Source: Phycisphaerales bacterium
GTDB lineage: Bacteria; Planctomycetota; Phycisphaerae; Phycisphaerales; SM1A02
Direction: 5' to 3'
Length of the DNA stretch: 6,904 nt
Assembly: GCA_007135295.1 (NCBI GenBank)
Contig: SLJD01000405.1
Span: 1-6,904, forward strand
Position numbers and translations under genes: made by a program. Below are positions 5,758 to 6,904 of the stretch, piece by piece. Every line of letters begins with the position of its first letter. The first letter of the stretch is position 1. The notes beneath the pieces are model-generated. The model did no database searches. It was not told the origin of the DNA and worked only from the letters and a program-made list of their open reading frames with translations.

Positions 5758-5807
5758 TTGTTCGTTCCGCGGCTTCGCTCCGACGCTTGAAAGCCGCACG
5801 TTCCATC

Positions 5808-5814
5808 AGGAGGT
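5808..5814 (+). promoter_or_regulatory. Strong ribosome binding site of the H1-like gene
   Basis: AGGAGGT, a near-perfect Shine-Dalgarno sequence, is 7 nt upstream of the ATG at 5822. It is the strongest such site in the window and suggests an abundantly translated protein. A 7-bp hairpin (5769-5775 with 5791-5797) ends 10 nt before it and leaves it unpaired. Confidence 0.8.
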
Positions 5815-5821
5815 CAAACCA

Positions 5822-6226
5822 ATGGCCAAGAAGAAACGCGCCACGACCAAGAAGGCCGCACGCAAGAAGACGACACGCAAGAAAACCACCGCACGCCGGT
5901 CCCCGGCACGCAAGACCACCGCCCGGAAGAAGACGGCCAAGAAGGCCGCCGCCAAGAAGAAGACCAAGAAGAAGACGAAGAAGAAGACCGCCAAGAAGAA
6001 GACCGCCAAGAAGAAGACCACCAAGAAGGCGGCCAAGAAGACCGCGGCCAAGAAGAAGACCAAGAAGAAGGCCAAGAAAAAGACTTCACGGACTTCGACG
6101 GCTGCGAAGAAGAAGACCAAGAAGAAGACGAAGAAGAAGGCCGCTGGCAGGAAGACGACCCGCAAGGCCACCCGCAAAAAGGCCACCCGCCGCGTCGCCC
6201 CGCCGCCCCCGGCTCCGCTCTTCTGA
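5822..6226 (+). CDS. Histone H1-like, lysine-rich nucleoid protein
   Basis: A 134-residue, extremely basic protein: by my count 55 Lys and 13 Arg, no Asp or Glu, and a single aromatic residue (the final Phe). It consists almost wholly of KKKT, KKA and TAKKK units, with Arg-richer ends (residues 1-36 and 110-125) and a short APPPPAPLF tail. This is the character of bacterial homologues of the eukaryotic H1 C-terminal domain (the Hc1/Hc2 and AlgP-like group), which bind DNA without a folded domain and compact the nucleoid. AAG is used for nearly all lysines. The frame is secured by AGGAGGT upstream and by a terminator downstream. The gene appears monocistronic. Low-complexity repeats like these often vary in length between relatives, so homology by sequence alone would be weak; a non-chromosomal role in RNA binding is possible. 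Confidence 0.9.
   Translation: MAKKKRATTKKAARKKTTRKKTTARRSPARKTTARKKTAKKAAAKKKTKKKTKKKTAKKKTAKKKTTKKAAKKTAAKKKTKKKAKKKTSRTSTAAKKKTKKKTKKKAAGRKTTRKATRKKATRRVAPPPPAPLF
5954..6142 (+). repeat. Degenerate KKKT-coding tandem repeats
   Basis: Within the H1-like gene, units of 12 bp (AAGAAGAAGACC, coding KKKT) and 15 bp (coding KKKTA) recur with little change, in two blocks at about 5954-6082 and 6107-6142. The coding strand is strongly purine-biased. Such tracts are prone to slippage and copy-number change. Confidence 0.75.
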
Positions 6227-6296
6227 CCCGCCCAACGCCTCGGCCGCTGCATCCCCTGCGGATGACGGCGGCTCGATGGGTTCCGAGACTCACTCA

Positions 6297-6325
6297 GGCC
6301 GGCCCTTCACCGGGTCGGCCTTTTC
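6297..6325 (+). terminator. Rho-independent terminator after the H1-like gene
   Basis: GGCCGGCCC (6297-6305) pairs with GGGTCGGCC (6312-6320) as a 9-bp stem with one G-U pair and a 6-nt loop, followed directly by TTTTCTG. It lies 70 bp after the H1-like stop codon and separates that gene from the ferredoxin promoter. Confidence 0.85.
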
Positions 6326-6364
6326 TGTGCGCTGCCGCCCCCTCTCGCCGGCATGCCGCAGCGG

Positions 6365-6394
6365 ATGACGATCCACCCCGCGGCCGTCTATACT
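6365..6394 (+). promoter_or_regulatory. Candidate ferredoxin promoter
   Basis: TATACT at 6389-6394 matches TATAAT at 5 of 6 positions. ATGACG at 6365-6370 matches TTGACA at 4 of 6 with an 18-bp spacer. The start would be near 6401, giving a leader of about 74 nt that includes a CCGGC/GCCGG hairpin before the ribosome binding site. Confidence 0.5.
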
Positions 6395-6474
6395 GCCCTT
6401 TGCCACTGACCGATGTGTGAATCAGACCGGCTGCGGCCGGCTTGAGTCGTATTCATCTAAAGGACGTTGATTCC

Positions 6475-6738
6475 ATGACCCATGTGATTGCAGAGCCGTG
6501 CATCGGCACGAAGGACACTTCCTGCGTTGAAGTGTGCCCCGTCGACTGCATTCATCCGACGAACGAAGAAGGCGAATTCGACGCCGCCGACCAGCTCTAC
6601 ATCGACCCCGAAACGTGTATCGATTGCGGCCTGTGCGTCGACGAATGCCCCGTCCAGGCGATCTTCCCCGAGGAAGACCTGCCCGACGAGTGGCAGAAAT
6701 ACATCCAGATCAACGCTGACTGGTACGCCGAGGAGTAA
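6475..6738 (+). CDS. 7Fe ferredoxin ([3Fe-4S][4Fe-4S])
   Basis: An 87-residue acidic ferredoxin, a soluble one-electron carrier in the cytoplasm. The first half has CIGTKDTSCVEVCPVDC with Cys9, Cys17, Cys21 and Cys25. The second has CIDCGLCVDECP with Cys48, Cys51, Cys54 and Cys58. By analogy with Azotobacter FdI and Thermus ferredoxin, Cys9, Cys17 and Cys58 hold a 3Fe-4S cluster and Cys21, Cys48, Cys51 and Cys54 a 4Fe-4S cluster. The Cys that would complete a second 4Fe-4S site is Thr12. MTHVIAEPCIG and FPEEDLPDEWQKYI closely match the Thermus-type protein as I recall it. The ATG at 6475 is chosen because the family begins there and AAAGGA (6459-6464) lies 10 nt upstream; an in-frame TTG at 6442 would add 11 unlike residues. 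Its redox partner cannot be told from the context. Confidence 0.95.
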   Translation: MTHVIAEPCIGTKDTSCVEVCPVDCIHPTNEEGEFDAADQLYIDPETCIDCGLCVDECPVQAIFPEEDLPDEWQKYIQINADWYAEE

Positions 6739-6904
6739 GCCCGCGGCGGACCTGCGCGCATCCATCAGGGCGGCTGCGATTCAGTGCGGTCTTCCTTGTC
6801 TGTGATTTGCCTGTGATCCGTCTGCGACGAGCGAGCCGACGACTCGACGACCGGGGAGCACACCATCATCCGCTCCCCTTGGGCCCGCCCTCACCATCGC
6901 ACCA
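6739..6904 (+). other. Non-coding end of the window
   Basis: No gene is visible after the ferredoxin. CTGTGAT repeats at 6800-6806 and 6811-6817 with an 11-bp period. GGGGAGC (6853-6859) can pair with GCTCCCC (6872-6878) around a 12-nt loop, but only TT follows, so it is a weak terminator candidate for the ferredoxin transcript. Confidence 0.4.

Larger units (their letters stand above)
5252..5821 (+). other. 570-bp non-coding region upstream of the H1-like gene
   Basis: No convincing gene is seen here. The short frames present are Arg/Ala-rich and lack family motifs or ribosome binding sites. The left part (5252-5640) is GC-rich, with five GCGGCG copies (5419, 5447, 5524, 5545, 5562) and clustered GATGCG hexamers. 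The right part (5650-5820) is AT-richer and promoter-like, containing TTGACA, a dyad and a leader hairpin (GCGGCTT 5769-5775 with AAGCCGC 5791-5797). An inverted pair ACGCGG (5251-5256) and CCGCGT (5282-5287) lies just after the pilin-like gene. Confidence 0.6.

Noticed and set aside
5806..6293. Minus-strand frames over the H1-like gene giving Phe/Val-rich or Ser-rich proteins that mimic membrane proteins
   Set aside because: They are simply the complement of AAG repeats (CTT/TTC/TCT). The plus-strand frame has the ribosome binding site and terminator.
6801..6817. TGTGA repeats resembling a CRP half-site pair
   Set aside because: They are direct repeats, whereas a CRP site needs an inverted TGTGA-N6-TCACA, and no gene follows within the window.

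Overview
The window looks like a high-GC bacterial chromosome, most likely Planctomycetota and perhaps Phycisphaerae. This is an inference from the GC-rich housekeeping genes, the lysine-rich H1-like protein, the Thermus-like 7Fe ferredoxin, a pilin-like protein carrying a YNPSTG/RARVP motif, and an M16 homologue. No 16S or ribosomal marker is present to confirm it.

Layout. Bases 1-242 hold a possible Glu/Pro-rich tail of an upstream gene, short repeats and a candidate promoter. A cytoplasmic cyclophilin (243-701, +) follows. Bases 827-2535 form a compact restriction-modification cassette: an M.PvuII-like N4-cytosine DNA methyltransferase (827-1801, -) and a divergent PD-(D/E)xK-type nuclease gene (1825-2535, +). 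Their start codons lie only 23 bp apart. By eye, the methyltransferase half has clearly lower GC than its flanks (about 52% in sampled lines, against about 68% in the M16 gene), which suggests acquisition. The cassette abuts the 3' end of a complete tRNA-Cys(GCA) gene (2624-2697, -), which has its own candidate promoter and terminator.

Bases 2819-4510 (-) carry an M16-family protein that has lost the HxxEH zinc motif. It is followed in the same direction by a small hypothetical protein of unknown function. Divergent from these is a membrane-anchored pilin-like protein (4751-5251, +). A 570-bp non-coding stretch with clustered hexamers and an operator-like dyad leads into an extremely basic histone H1-like protein (5822-6226, +) with a clear terminator. 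A promoter and gene for a [3Fe-4S][4Fe-4S] ferredoxin (6475-6738, +) follow.

How it fits together. Most genes are independent single units. The one functional module is the restriction-modification pair, in which the methylase should protect host DNA from the nuclease. No controller (C) protein or specificity subunit is visible, and the best candidate methylase promoter lies inside the nuclease gene. That layout could link their expression. The nuclease is the most novel-looking protein here, because I cannot place it in a named restriction enzyme family.
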